A stretch of 64,000 nucleotides of DNA, taken from the NCBI GenBank assembly GCA_947565865.1, contig CANOHT010000003.1:1-64000 (forward strand), read 5' to 3'. The position numbers and the translations under genes are program-made. Source of the DNA: an uncultured Clostridia bacterium (lineage in GTDB: Bacteria > Bacillota > Clostridia > Christensenellales > Aristaeellaceae). Below the pieces are notes generated by a model. It was not told where the DNA came from. It saw only the letters and a list, made by a program, of their open reading frames with translations, and searched no databases. This document shows positions 34,336 to 42,395 of the stretch, one piece after another. Position 1 is the first letter of the stretch. The number at the start of each line of letters is the position of its first letter.

Positions 34336-35346
34336 TTATTGCTCCCGTGAGCCACCCTGAAGCAGGCGGTTCATTTCGTCGATCATTTCCGCATCCTTCA
34401 AACTGAACTTAAATTCCACACGGCGGGAGGCGTCCATGTTGACGGTGCCGTCCGCGTTGTAAACAGGGTCGGAAAAGCTGCGGCCCGTGGCGGTGAGAAT
34501 GGAGCGCAGCAGCTTGCGCTGGCTCTGGGAAAGGGAGGGCATTTCCAGGCAGTGGGCCGCCACGGAAAGGGCGCGGTTTTGGCTGAGCTTGAGGTTGTTC
34601 ATGTAGGAACCGGTGGTATCCGTGTGCCCCTCAATGATGATCTCACCCAGATAGTCCTGGTACTGCGGCTGAAGCAGCACGCCCAGATAGACCGGGATGA
34701 ACCGGTTCAGCAGCGCTTCGCCATCCGAACGAATTTTGTCCGAATTGGTCTCAAAGAATACGGCGCTATCCAGAAGGATGTCGCCGGTCTGCGGGTCTAC
34801 CATGGCGGACAGGCTGCTGGCAGATAGCGCGGCGGAAAGGTCTTGTATGATCTGGGTTCGAACGCCCACCAGGTCGTCAATCTTGCTCGTCTGGGCATCC
34901 AGGGCTGCCTGCTGGTCGTTTAGGGCTTGGGTCGCGGCATCCAGCGCCTTCTGCTTGTCGCCCAGGGCGATTTGCAGCGCCGCCAGCTCAGCCTCCCGGG
35001 TAGCCAGGGCGGTATTCGCGTTGGCCAGCTCCTCCTCGCGGGTCGCCAAATCGGTCTGCACCACGATGAGGGCGGCGCTCTTTTCGTCCAATTCAGCCTG
35101 CTGGATGGACAGAAGCGACGCCTGCTCGTCCAGAGCCGTCTGCTGGGTGTCCAGCAAGGCAGACTGCTTGTCCAATTCTGTCTGTTTGGTATCCAACATG
35201 ATAAAATACTGATTCAAGCTCAGGGAAAGGATCAGCACGAACATCAGCAAGAGCGCGGCCATCATGTCCGAATAGCTGATCCAGCTGGCGCCGCCGCCAG
35301 AGGAGCCTCGCCCTGCGCGACGATTATGCACGCGCTGTCGTGCCAT
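34336..35346 (-). CDS. MotB/ZorB-like protein with long coiled coil and OmpA domain
   Basis: A 336-residue stator-type subunit. A short basic N-terminus leads into one membrane helix (about 24-45) with Asp27 in SYSDMMAALLL, the position of the ion-carrying Asp of MotB-like proteins. Residues 51-165 form a Gln/Asp/Leu-rich coiled coil with repeats such as LDTQQTALDEQ. The OmpA-like peptidoglycan-binding domain spans about 188-318, with EGHTD (239-243), the LSQNRA motif (Arg258) and SRRVEFKF (308-315). Known MotB/ZorB-type proteins pair with a MotA/ZorA-type pentamer and anchor it to the wall. The gene starts 2 bases after its partner's stop. The coiled coil between membrane and OmpA domain is much longer than in flagellar MotB, and no flagellar genes are present. 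Confidence 0.9.
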   Translation of the reverse strand: MARQRVHNRRAGRGSSGGGASWISYSDMMAALLLMFVLILSLSLNQYFIMLDTKQTELDKQSALLDTQQTALDEQASLLSIQQAELDEKSAALIVVQTDLATREEELANANTALATREAELAALQIALGDKQKALDAATQALNDQQAALDAQTSKIDDLVGVRTQIIQDLSAALSASSLSAMVDPQTGDILLDSAVFFETNSDKIRSDGEALLNRFIPVYLGVLLQPQYQDYLGEIIIEGHTDTTGSYMNNLKLSQNRALSVAAHCLEMPSLSQSQRKLLRSILTATGRSFSDPVYNADGTVNMDASRRVEFKFSLKDAEMIDEMNRLLQGGSREQ

Positions 35347-35348
35347 GG

Positions 35349-36878
35349 TCAGGCCCCCTTTCGGGCGTCAAGGCTGTCGGCAGCCCGGTTCAGGCTCTGC
35401 TCCATGCTGGTCAGCAGCCGCTGAAGCTCGCTGATCTGCCCGGCGCTCAGGCTGCCGCCGGCGTTGATTTTCTCTGTCAGGGCGGAAACCATGCCGCTCA
35501 TGCTCTGATCGAACATCCCCAGCGCCCGGGAAAGAGCCTCCACCACATTCTCGACAAAGCTGCCATAGCTGCGGGAAAGCTGCTCGCCGGAAGCCTCCAT
35601 GGCCGCGCCCATGGTGCGCAGACGGGCGGCGCTGTCTTCACCGGCCTGGCGCATTCCGCTGATTACGTCGCCGCTTTGTCGGCTGAAGCCCTCCATGGCC
35701 TGCGAAAGCTCTGCCTGATAGCCCTTGAGGGCCTCCAGAGCGGCCCGCTGCTCTTCCGCCGCCTGATGCAGCTTGCCCATCAGCTCAGCTGTGGTTCGCT
35801 CGAAGCCCTCATCACGATGGCGGGCCTCGCTGAGCTCCTTCACATAGCTTTCAAAGTGGGCAATAACATCCTGACTGACGCCGTGCAGCTGACCAACATC
35901 CTGCACAATAGTCCCGGCGGCATTCAGCGTCTGTTCCACGCGCTCCACGCTCAGGCGCTGGTTTTGGTTGATTTCCGTCAGCGTTTCACCCAGCCGGGTC
36001 AGCTGGCCGCCCAGGGTGTCGTTCATCTGCTGAACAAAGCTGCCCACAATGCGGCCCACGCCGTCCACCTGCGCCCTGGTGGCGCCAATGAGGAAGCTGT
36101 CCATGCTCTGGGTCACAGGCTGCATGGCTCGGGTCAGGGAAAGCTCCACCGACCCGGCAATTTGCTGGGGAAGCCCGTCGGCCAGGGTGGAAAGCATATG
36201 GTTGGCGTCCTGATTCTGACAGATCAGCTGAACGTCGTTGTCCAAGGGGCGCTTCATGGCCAGCTGGGTGAAGCACTCCACAAAGTCATCCACCGCCCGA
36301 TAGCTGGAGCCCTGGGCGATGCGGTTAAGCATGTTAAACACAAGCGAACAGCTGATACCCGCCACAGAGGTGCCAAAGGCGAACTGCATTCCCGACAGCA
36401 GCGCGGGAATGCCCGCGATGATGTTGGCGGAATTGGCGAAATCCAGCCCGCCCAGGCCGCGCATCATGCCCATAAAGGTGCCCAGGATACCCAGCGATGT
36501 AAGCAGATTGGGAATCAGCTCCGCCAGCTGAGCGTTGCCCGGACCGTGGGTCACGGTATCGTCATTGACATAGTCCTCCACCGCACAGGGAAGACCCCGG
36601 CGATCCAGCTGCTCGGCGTTTTGCAAAAAGCGTAACCAGGAGCCCCGCAGGCGGCGGCCCATGAAGCGGCTTTCCTGCCAAACGGGCTTTTCCCGGGCAG
36701 TGTTGCCCGCATCCTGCTGTAAGCGGCGGATGGCGCGGCGCAGCGCGTGTGTGGTGTTCCACAGCGGCAAAAGGCATTTCAGCACGCCGATGAGCGTGAC
36801 AACAGCAATGGCAGCGTAAACAAGAACGTCCCCCAGGTCAGGAAGCAGCTCCTGCGCGGTTTTCAGCATGTCCTGCAT
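35349..36878 (-). CDS. MotA/TolQ/ZorA-like channel protein with long cytoplasmic tail
   Basis: A 509-residue protein. TM1 spans about 18-40. The MotA/TolQ/ExbB core has TM2 (121-142; L-T-S-L-G-I-L-G-T-F-M-G) and TM3 (152-184; F-G-T-S-V-A-G-I). Residues from about 200 to 509 form a long, mostly helical, apolipoprotein-like tail. A LTSLGILGTF helix together with a long tail is characteristic of ZorA-like members more than of flagellar MotA. With the next gene it would form an ion-driven 5:2-type motor. The start has GGGGG 7 nt upstream. Zorya's DNA-processing partners (ZorC, ZorD, ZorE) are not in the window. Function as a defence motor is therefore not supported, and a wall- or surface-linked mechanical role is equally possible. 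Confidence 0.88.
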   Translation of the reverse strand: MQDMLKTAQELLPDLGDVLVYAAIAVVTLIGVLKCLLPLWNTTHALRRAIRRLQQDAGNTAREKPVWQESRFMGRRLRGSWLRFLQNAEQLDRRGLPCAVEDYVNDDTVTHGPGNAQLAELIPNLLTSLGILGTFMGMMRGLGGLDFANSANIIAGIPALLSGMQFAFGTSVAGISCSLVFNMLNRIAQGSSYRAVDDFVECFTQLAMKRPLDNDVQLICQNQDANHMLSTLADGLPQQIAGSVELSLTRAMQPVTQSMDSFLIGATRAQVDGVGRIVGSFVQQMNDTLGGQLTRLGETLTEINQNQRLSVERVEQTLNAAGTIVQDVGQLHGVSQDVIAHFESYVKELSEARHRDEGFERTTAELMGKLHQAAEEQRAALEALKGYQAELSQAMEGFSRQSGDVISGMRQAGEDSAARLRTMGAAMEASGEQLSRSYGSFVENVVEALSRALGMFDQSMSGMVSALTEKINAGGSLSAGQISELQRLLTSMEQSLNRAADSLDARKGA

Positions 36879-36929
36879 CTTGATTCCCCCCGGTCAAGCC
36901 TGTGTGTTGGGTGATTGGCTACCATGTTT

Positions 36930-36958
36930 ATTGTACAGGATTTTGGCGGGAATGTAAA
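36930..36958 (-). promoter_or_regulatory. Promoter of the motor-like operon
   Basis: TTTACA (36958-36953), a 17-base spacer and TACAAT (36935-36930) on the minus strand, about 45 bases before the likely start site region of the first gene. Confidence 0.75.
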
Positions 36959-37604
36959 TGGACACAATGTAAACACTGCGCCGCGCGAAGGCCGGTTTGA
37001 GGCGCAAACGTCCTTGCAGGGGGGATCGCGAGAGCACTGTCGGCGCCCGGGGCCGTCAAGAGGGCGGATTTGAAGGATTCCAAGGGGCTTTCCGAGCGGT
37101 CTTTGGAATCTTTCTGGATTCTTGTCTTTAATGGGACTCTTCTTATGATGGTATCAGGCACTGGTTCTATCCCAGGTACTTGCTCCTATGGAGCCAATAC
37201 AAAATATTGTCTCCCGCCACAACGGTACCAGCCCTATGTGCAACCAGTTTTACCGAACCAGACCAGACGATGGCCCTGCCGCTCAAGCACACTCAGCTGC
37301 TCCAATGGGGGCGAGTGAACGCCCCTGCGAGGCGGTATTAGCTGTTAGCTGTTTATGCTGTGCTCATCATGCTATGCTGCTGGAGGGTGGGGCAGCTGGC
37401 TATGCAGGATAAACTCAGCCGCCCCCAATCCTCTTTGGTGCTTGCTCGCAAGAGAAAGCACCGCCGCTATTGCCCGCTGCCCTACGAAGGGCAACTACTC
37501 ATCAAACAAGATTTCGCCCCGTAAGCTGCCCCAAGGGTTTCCCCATCACCATTGGAAAACCTTTGGGCAGCTATGCCAGGCTGCAAACATAGCACGCCAA
37601 AACT
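36959..37604. other. 650-base intergenic stretch with an imperfect inverted repeat
   Basis: No convincing gene was found. The clearest structure is a 19-base inverted repeat with 17 matches (37,524-37,542 and 37,554-37,572, 11-base loop). A second, 8-bp hairpin (GATTCCAA/TTGGAATC) lies near 37,076-37,111. These could be remnants of a small mobile element or 3' structures of rplL readthrough RNA. Confidence 0.5.
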
Positions 37605-37631
37605 CAAAAAAGTGGCTTTCGCCACTTTTTT
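37605..37631 (-). terminator. Terminator of rplJ-rplL
   Basis: GTGGC / GCCAC stem flanked by runs of six A and six T, 19 bases after the rplL stop. The symmetry would let it act on both strands. Confidence 0.88.
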
Positions 37632-37649
37632 GATAGGGTAATCAGTCGC

Positions 37650-38024
37650 TTACTTGATCTCGCAGGTGCCGCCGACTTCCTTGAACTGGGCAACGATCTT
37701 CTCGGCCTCTTCCTTGGAAACGGCTTCCTTGATGGTCTTGGGGGTGCCCTCGACGATCTCCTTGGCTTCCTTCAGACCCAGGCCGGAGACAACCTCGCGA
37801 ACAACCTTGATAACCTTGATCTTCTGAGCGGCGTCAACGGCGGTCAGCACCACGTCAAACTCAGTCTTCTCTTCCTCAGCGGCAGCAGCGGCAGCGGGGG
37901 CAGCGCCACCGGCCACAGCGATCGCGCCGGTCACGCCGAACTTTTCCTTCATGGCGTCGACCAGTTCCTTCACCTGCATCAGAGTCATCGACTCAATAGC
38001 TTCCAAAATCTCCTGATTGGTCAT
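37650..38024 (-). CDS. rplL: 50S ribosomal protein L7/L12
   Basis: 124 residues from the ATG at 38024, which has GGAGG 9 nt upstream; an in-frame TTG three codons earlier has no suitable spacing. L7/L12 forms the flexible stalk that recruits translation GTPases. The N-terminal dimerisation helices, the Ala-rich hinge (around 42-52) and the C-terminal domain with [16 protein letters not shown] are all present, and the length is typical. It lies 63 bases downstream of rplJ and shares its promoter and leader; a terminator follows. There is no nearby rpoB on the downstream side, so the usual rplJL-rpoBC linkage is broken here. Confidence 0.98.
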   Translation of the reverse strand: MTNQEILEAIESMTLMQVKELVDAMKEKFGVTGAIAVAGGAAPAAAAAAEEEKTEFDVVLTAVDAAQKIKVIKVVREVVSGLGLKEAKEIVEGTPKTIKEAVSKEEAEKIVAQFKEVGGTCEIK

Positions 38025-38087
38025 TGTATTCAACCTCCGTTTATCTTGAAATCAGTCATTCACGCGGCCGTTACGCCGCCCGGGGCG

Positions 38088-38585
38088 TTAAGCGGCCTTC
38101 TTCTCGGCGATTTCGTCCAGCACGGACACCAGCGCGGAGACGGGGGAAACCAGGCAGCCCACCATGGTGGCCAGCAGCTCCTCGCGGCTGGGCATGGTCG
38201 CCAGCTCCTTCACAGCAGCGACGCTCATGGCCTCGGTACCCATCAAGCCGCCCTTGATCTCCAAAGAGGTCAGCTTGTTCTTCTCAATGAAGGTATTGAC
38301 GATCTTGGGAGCGTTGGTCACATCCCGGCCGCCGAACACGAAAGCGTTGGGGCCATTGAGCAGATCGTCCAGGCCGGTGATGTTCAGCGCCTGCAGAGCG
38401 CGAAGCACCAGGCGGTTCTTCAGCACGCAGTAGTGAACATCATTCTCGCGGCACTCCTTACGCAGGGCAGTCACCTGCTCCACGGTCAGGCCGCTGTACG
38501 AGCAGATCACAACGGACTCGGCACTCTTGATCTTCTCAACAATGTCGGCTACAACCTGCTCTTTGATCTCGCGGTTCTTGCTCAT
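38088..38585 (-). CDS. rplJ: 50S ribosomal protein L10
   Basis: 165 residues, normal for L10, the stalk base that binds L7/L12 dimers and 23S rRNA. The N-terminal region (KIKSAESVVICSYSGLTVEQ and LKNRLVLRAL) is characteristic, as is the Ala/Lys-rich C-terminal helix that binds L12. The start has GAGGTG about 8 nt upstream. It is transcribed from a consensus promoter through a structured L10 leader and is followed by rplL, which fits known autoregulation by the L10-L12 complex. Confidence 0.98.
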   Translation of the reverse strand: MSKNREIKEQVVADIVEKIKSAESVVICSYSGLTVEQVTALRKECRENDVHYCVLKNRLVLRALQALNITGLDDLLNGPNAFVFGGRDVTNAPKIVNTFIEKNKLTSLEIKGGLMGTEAMSVAAVKELATMPSREELLATMVGCLVSPVSALVSVLDEIAEKKAA

Positions 38586-38615
38586 TTCTGTTACACCTCC
38601 TCAACGGTTTAAGAG

Positions 38616-38747
38616 TAAAAGAAAACCCTCGCGCAGGCGCAAGGGATGAGCAAAGCTGTTCGATCCATTACACCTCGGCAGGCGGAGCCAGGCTCCCTTG
38701 GATCCTTTCGGATACCGGCTGTCTACGGCACAGGTTTCTTCAAAACC
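38616..38747 (-). ncRNA. Ribosomal protein L10 leader with attenuator hairpin
   Basis: The transcript between the promoter and rplJ contains the landmark segments of L10 leaders (GCCGTAGACAGC and CTGCCGAGGT) and ends with a CCCTTGCGC / GCGCGAGGG hairpin (38,626-38,645) followed by a T-rich tract. L10 leaders bind the L10-L12 complex to lower expression. The terminal hairpin suggests control by premature termination. Confidence 0.85.
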
Positions 38748-38753
38748 ATAGCG

Positions 38754-38782
38754 ATTATAGCAGAACATGTCTCTTCTGTCAA
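38754..38782 (-). promoter_or_regulatory. Promoter of rplJ-rplL
   Basis: Perfect TTGACA (38782-38777), 17-base spacer and TATAAT (38759-38754). Confidence 0.92.
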
Positions 38783-38885
38783 GCCTTTTACCGCACAAAA
38801 TGGAAAGCGCTCTATATCAAGCAGAAATCTTTATCACATAAGTCACAATAATTTTAACAAAATCGTAAATCGTTCATAAAAACGA

Positions 38886-38914
38886 TTGACTTTGTAATGA
38901 TTTTGCAATATATT
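38886..38914 (+). promoter_or_regulatory. Promoter of the SH3/peptidoglycan-binding gene
   Basis: TTGACT (38886-38891), a 17-base spacer and TATATT (38909-38914), about 40 bases before the ATG. It is divergent from the rplJ promoter. Confidence 0.75.
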
Positions 38915-38952
38915 ATAGGAGCAGTGTTCCTGCCAGAAAGGAGACGACATTG

Positions 38953-40110
38953 ATGAATCGTATAGAGCGACGGATGCTGGCTTCAGGCGTTGCGGCCATG
39001 CTGACGCTGTCCATGCTGCCGACAGCTTTGGCGGCAGAGGGCAAGGTAAACACCTCGTCCCTGGTGATGCGCAAGTCCGCTTCCAAGACCAGCGAAGCCG
39101 TACAGACCCTGAGCCAGGGCGACGAGGTGACCATCAAAAGCGAAAGCGGCGATTGGTACAGGATCAGCTATGGCAAATACTCTGGTTATGTAATGAAGCA
39201 ATACGTCAAGGTGACCAAAGGTGATGTGGAGCAGTCGGACACGGCATCCAAGCCCTCCTCCAGCACCGATTCCCTGCGTTCCGGCGCCTCGGGCAATCAG
39301 GTGAAGACCCTGCAGACCCAGCTGCAGGCGGCCGGGCTGTATTCCGGCGCCATTGACGGCAAGTTCGGCACGGCCACAGAGAACGCTGTCCGTGCTTTTC
39401 AGCGCAAGTTGGGGCTGAAGGTGGACGGCGTGGCAGGCACAAAGACGCTGGCTGCCCTCAGCGGACAGAACACGACGGAGGACACCGCCACCGGAACGCT
39501 GCGGCCCGGCGCCACAGGCGAGGCGGTCAAGGCCATGCAGCGGCGTTTGAAAACATTGACGCTGTATACCGGCAGCATTGACGGAAAGTACGGTACGGGC
39601 ACGGAGAACGCCGTGCGCGCCTTCCAGCGCAGAATGGGCCTGAAGGTAGACGGCATCGCCGGACAGGCTACCCTCCAGGCGCTGGAAACGGCCAAGGCAG
39701 AGGATGTATGCGCCACCGAGCAGCTGGAATGGTTCAGCCATACGGACACCATCCCGAAGAAGGCGGTGGTGACCATCAAGGACTGCAAGACAGGGAAGAC
39801 CTTCCAGGCCAAGCGTTGGAGCGGAGCGAGCCACATGGATACCGAGCCTCTGACCGCAGAGGATACCGCGAAGATGAAGGAAATCTACGGCGGCGCGTGG
39901 AGCTGGGACCGCAGGGCGATCCTGGTCAAATACGACGGCCATGTGTACGCTGCCTCCATGAACGGAATGCCCCATGGCACCAGCACCATTGACAACGGCT
40001 TCGACGGGCACTTCTGCGTCCATTTCACCGGCAGCAAAACCCATGGCACCGATCGGGTGGACGAGGATCATCAAGCTGCGGTTGCCCAGGCAGCGCAATA
40101 CGTTTGGTAA
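38953..40110 (+). CDS. Secreted SH3b / double peptidoglycan-binding protein with L,D-transpeptidase-like C-terminus
   Basis: 385 residues from the ATG at 38953 (AAGGAG about 9 nt upstream; a TTG one codon earlier is less likely). A signal peptide (1-28) is followed by an SH3b domain (about 31-88), two PG_binding_1 domains (about 108-168 and 185-245, each with G-x-x-G-x-x-V-x-x-x-Q and D-G-x-x-G-x-x-T) and a distinct C-terminal domain (about 255-385). That last domain contains PHGT (His341) and GHFCVHF (His353, Cys355, His357). The H-x-C arrangement resembles the HG...S-H-G-C-x-R active site of L,D-transpeptidases, but the spacing is shorter and Arg is replaced by His. It probably modifies or binds peptidoglycan. 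Enzyme activity is inference. Confidence 0.85.
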   Translation: MNRIERRMLASGVAAMLTLSMLPTALAAEGKVNTSSLVMRKSASKTSEAVQTLSQGDEVTIKSESGDWYRISYGKYSGYVMKQYVKVTKGDVEQSDTASKPSSSTDSLRSGASGNQVKTLQTQLQAAGLYSGAIDGKFGTATENAVRAFQRKLGLKVDGVAGTKTLAALSGQNTTEDTATGTLRPGATGEAVKAMQRRLKTLTLYTGSIDGKYGTGTENAVRAFQRRMGLKVDGIAGQATLQALETAKAEDVCATEQLEWFSHTDTIPKKAVVTIKDCKTGKTFQAKRWSGASHMDTEPLTAEDTAKMKEIYGGAWSWDRRAILVKYDGHVYAASMNGMPHGTSTIDNGFDGHFCVHFTGSKTHGTDRVDEDHQAAVAQAAQYVW

Positions 40111-40120
40111 TATGCTTATC

Positions 40121-40142
40121 AAGTGGCTTCGGCCACTTTTTT
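40121..40142 (+). terminator. Terminator of the SH3/peptidoglycan-binding gene
   Basis: AGTGGC-TTCG-GCCACT stem-loop followed by six T residues, 10 bases after the stop. The stem-loop is the same as that at 33,678-33,700. Confidence 0.9.
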
Positions 40143-40327
40143 CGTTATTGCCCGGCCGTGCGGACGGAAGGGTTTCACTTGACTGTATCCAAGCGATGGC
40201 TTGGGCAGTTTTCAACGCTGCTATGGTCAATACCATACAGGGACTTTACCGCGCTTGATTGCCTCAAAGGAGCCCGACAAGCGTTCAAGAGGCCATCCGC
40301 CGACACCTTCAAGCCCTCGACAATCTG

Positions 40328-40358
40328 AAGCGCCGCCTTCACAAGGAAGGCGGCGCTT
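40328..40358. terminator. Strong 12-bp hairpin between convergent genes
   Basis: AAGCGCCGCCTT and its exact complement with a 7-base loop. No T tract follows on either strand, so it is at best a weak terminator or an RNA-stabilising end for the zinc-ribbon transcript. Confidence 0.45.
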
Positions 40359-40393
40359 GCTGTTGCTTTCACACCTTACGCCATGATGAGCGC

Positions 40394-40606
40394 TTACCTG
40401 CCGAATAGAAAATCCAGCACGTTCATACCGTCGGCGCTTTGAGCCTTGTACAGCTCCGTATAGCCGCAGTGCGTACAGCTGATGGTGATGAACTTCCTGT
40501 TCTGTACATCAAACAGTCGGGCAAAGTCGCCGCCCGTGGCCTGAAACTGATCCTGCTCATAATCGCGGTTGCCGCATTTAGGGCAGACATACTGCTGATT
40601 CTCCAT
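40394..40606 (-). CDS. Small zinc-ribbon protein (DUF2082/PF09855-like)
   Basis: 70 residues from the ATG at 40606, with GGAGG 8 nt upstream. Two Cys pairs, CPKCGN near the N-terminus and CTHCGY in the middle, form a zinc ribbon, and the segment F-x-T-I-S-C-T-x-C-G-Y-T-E-L-Y is typical of the family annotated as putative nucleic-acid-binding Zn-ribbon proteins. The actual role is unknown. It is the last gene of the minus-strand run beginning at yybS and lies 122 bases after the glycosyltransferase. Confidence 0.85.
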   Translation of the reverse strand: MENQQYVCPKCGNRDYEQDQFQATGGDFARLFDVQNRKFITISCTHCGYTELYKAQSADGMNVLDFLFGR

Positions 40607-40728
40607 GGTCAGCACCTCCTTACGGCATTCATCCTATCACATCGCCGGCCTGACGTCCATCAAAGCCGCCGCAATACCGCTTTACGCTGCTTCAATTGTC
40701 CGACAGTGGCGACCAACGCACGGTGTTC

Positions 40729-42312
40729 TCAGGGCCTTGCCCCCGTCCGTGAGCGGGCCAGGGCAATCATTTCCGCCGCAATGTCGCAGGCGGCGCGGAC
40801 GTTTATCTCCCGGCGCTGGGCGGCAATCATCGCCTCCCGGGCGGCGTCATCCCGCAGCAGGTCGCTGAGCATCGCGGGCAGCTCATCCCCGTTGCGGCAG
40901 TAACGCGCCAGACCCATCCGCTCGCAGAAGGAGGCATTGGCCGTTTCGCAGCCCTCAATGGGGTTGACAATCAGCATGGGCGTACCCACGTTCATGGCTT
41001 CAGTGGTTGTCAGGCCGCCAGACTTGGTGACCAGCACATCCGCAGCGGCCATACGGTCATACAGCGGCGAAACGCGGCCTTCCACCGTAACGCGAGGATC
41101 ATCCTGGCAGCGGGCGGCAACGTCCGCCCGCGCGCTCTCATTGGAGCCGCAGACCACCGTGAGGTGATCCTCCTCCCCCAAGGCCGGCAAAATTGAAGCG
41201 ATGACCTCCGGCAGATTCCCCGCGCCCATGGAGCCGCCCACCACCAGCACCTCCCGACGTGCCTTCAGTCCCAGGGCTTTCTTGGCGGCCTCCTTGTCCT
41301 GGCAGGGCTGGCAGGCCGCCCGAACGGGAATGCCCGTGGCCCGCAGCGTTTCTTTGGGAATCCCCCTGGCCTCGCACTCCGTCATCATGGCCTCGTGGCC
41401 AATGAAGAGCCTGTCCGCCTCAATATCCTCCGAGAAGGGATGGAGCGCATAATCCGTCATGACCATCCCCAGAGCGCTGTGGACAAGGCCCTTGCGCTTG
41501 AGGTAGGTCACCGTCTGTCCGCCGAAAAGATGGGTACCAACAATGATGTCCGGCCTGTATTCCGCCAAAAGGCGCTCCATGCGGAAGGCGTAGGCCGCGT
41601 TCACATAGTAAATGGGCGACTTGTGCCGGGCGGAGGAAATGCCTGAACCAATGTGGTACAGCGCGCCGAACAGACGCGGCGTATGCTGCACCATCTTTAC
41701 ATAGCCCCCGCAGGTCACCCGGGAGAAGCTTCGCCCGGCGAAGGCCAGACAGTCCTCCACCCGGCATGCGACGCCCGCAGCCTCAAAGGCGTCCTTCATG
41801 GCGAAGGCCGCCGCATCGTGTCCGCCCCCGGTATGGGTGGTCAGCACCAGCGCCTTCAGCCTGCGCGGAGGCGCCTCGGCCAACTGCTCCTCAATGATGC
41901 CGCAGGCCCTGCGAATGATGCTTGCGCAGGGACGGGAGGCATAATACGCGGGCGTCCGGCTCTCAGGCTTGGGGGCTTCCGCTCCCCTGCCGCCCAGGAG
42001 CGCGCCGCAGTTGATGGTGCCCATTTCCTCCACGAAGCGGCGGTGCACCGCCTGCACCCGGTTGTAAACGGCGACCCTTTTTTCGGCGTCCGCGCCGTCC
42101 TCCCCTTCCATGGCGGCGCAGAGCATCACCGCCGCCGAATAAGCGCCGCAGTTCTGCCGCAGACGGCCCATTCCGCCGCCGAAGCCCGCTGATACCAGCG
42201 CCGCCTGGGCTTCGGATATTCCTACCACATCACGATAGGCCTTAAACACCGCCTGGGCGCAGTTATCGCCCTGGGAAAAGTAGCGCAGGGCCAGTTTCTG
42301 CCGTTCTGTCAT
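40729..42312 (-). CDS. C_GCAxxG_C_C domain fused to MGDG-synthase-type glycosyltransferase
   Basis: 527 residues from the ATG at 42312 (GGAG 8 nt upstream). Residues 1-145 match the C_GCAxxG_C_C redox-type family: GDNCAQAVF (Cys18), FGGGMGR, NCGAYSAAVMLC (Cys55, Cys65), NCGALLG (Cys102) and later Cys129 and Cys137. Residues about 152-325 are an MGDG-synthase domain (LTTHTGGGHDAAA), and about 355-510 a GT28 C-terminal domain (VGGSMGAGN, KSGGLTTTEAM). The second half resembles UgtP-type enzymes that glucosylate diacylglycerol at the inner membrane face for glycolipids and lipoteichoic-acid anchors. The Cys-rich half is normally a stand-alone protein. The join is in frame with no internal stop or obvious second ribosome site. 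A redox switch on lipid glycosylation would be inference. Confidence 0.9.
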   Translation of the reverse strand: MTERQKLALRYFSQGDNCAQAVFKAYRDVVGISEAQAALVSAGFGGGMGRLRQNCGAYSAAVMLCAAMEGEDGADAEKRVAVYNRVQAVHRRFVEEMGTINCGALLGGRGAEAPKPESRTPAYYASRPCASIIRRACGIIEEQLAEAPPRRLKALVLTTHTGGGHDAAAFAMKDAFEAAGVACRVEDCLAFAGRSFSRVTCGGYVKMVQHTPRLFGALYHIGSGISSARHKSPIYYVNAAYAFRMERLLAEYRPDIIVGTHLFGGQTVTYLKRKGLVHSALGMVMTDYALHPFSEDIEADRLFIGHEAMMTECEARGIPKETLRATGIPVRAACQPCQDKEAAKKALGLKARREVLVVGGSMGAGNLPEVIASILPALGEEDHLTVVCGSNESARADVAARCQDDPRVTVEGRVSPLYDRMAAADVLVTKSGGLTTTEAMNVGTPMLIVNPIEGCETANASFCERMGLARYCRNGDELPAMLSDLLRDDAAREAMIAAQRREINVRAACDIAAEMIALARSRTGARP

Positions 42313-42395
42313 GCTTCCAACTCCTGAATGCTCCACGAAAATGGGCCAGACGAGCCGAAAGGCCTTCAGCCCTCCGTTCCGCCTGACCAATAAGG

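Noticed and set aside
35340..36635. Plus-strand frames opposite the motor-like genes, yhaM, the double-GNAT gene, thrS and the oxidoreductase
   Set aside because: All are antisense to genes with clear domains, and none has a ribosome site or recognisable product.
33851..36878. Complete Zorya defence system
   Set aside because: Only the ZorA- and ZorB-like parts are present. No ZorC, ZorD helicase or ZorE nuclease is in the window, so a defence call is not supported.
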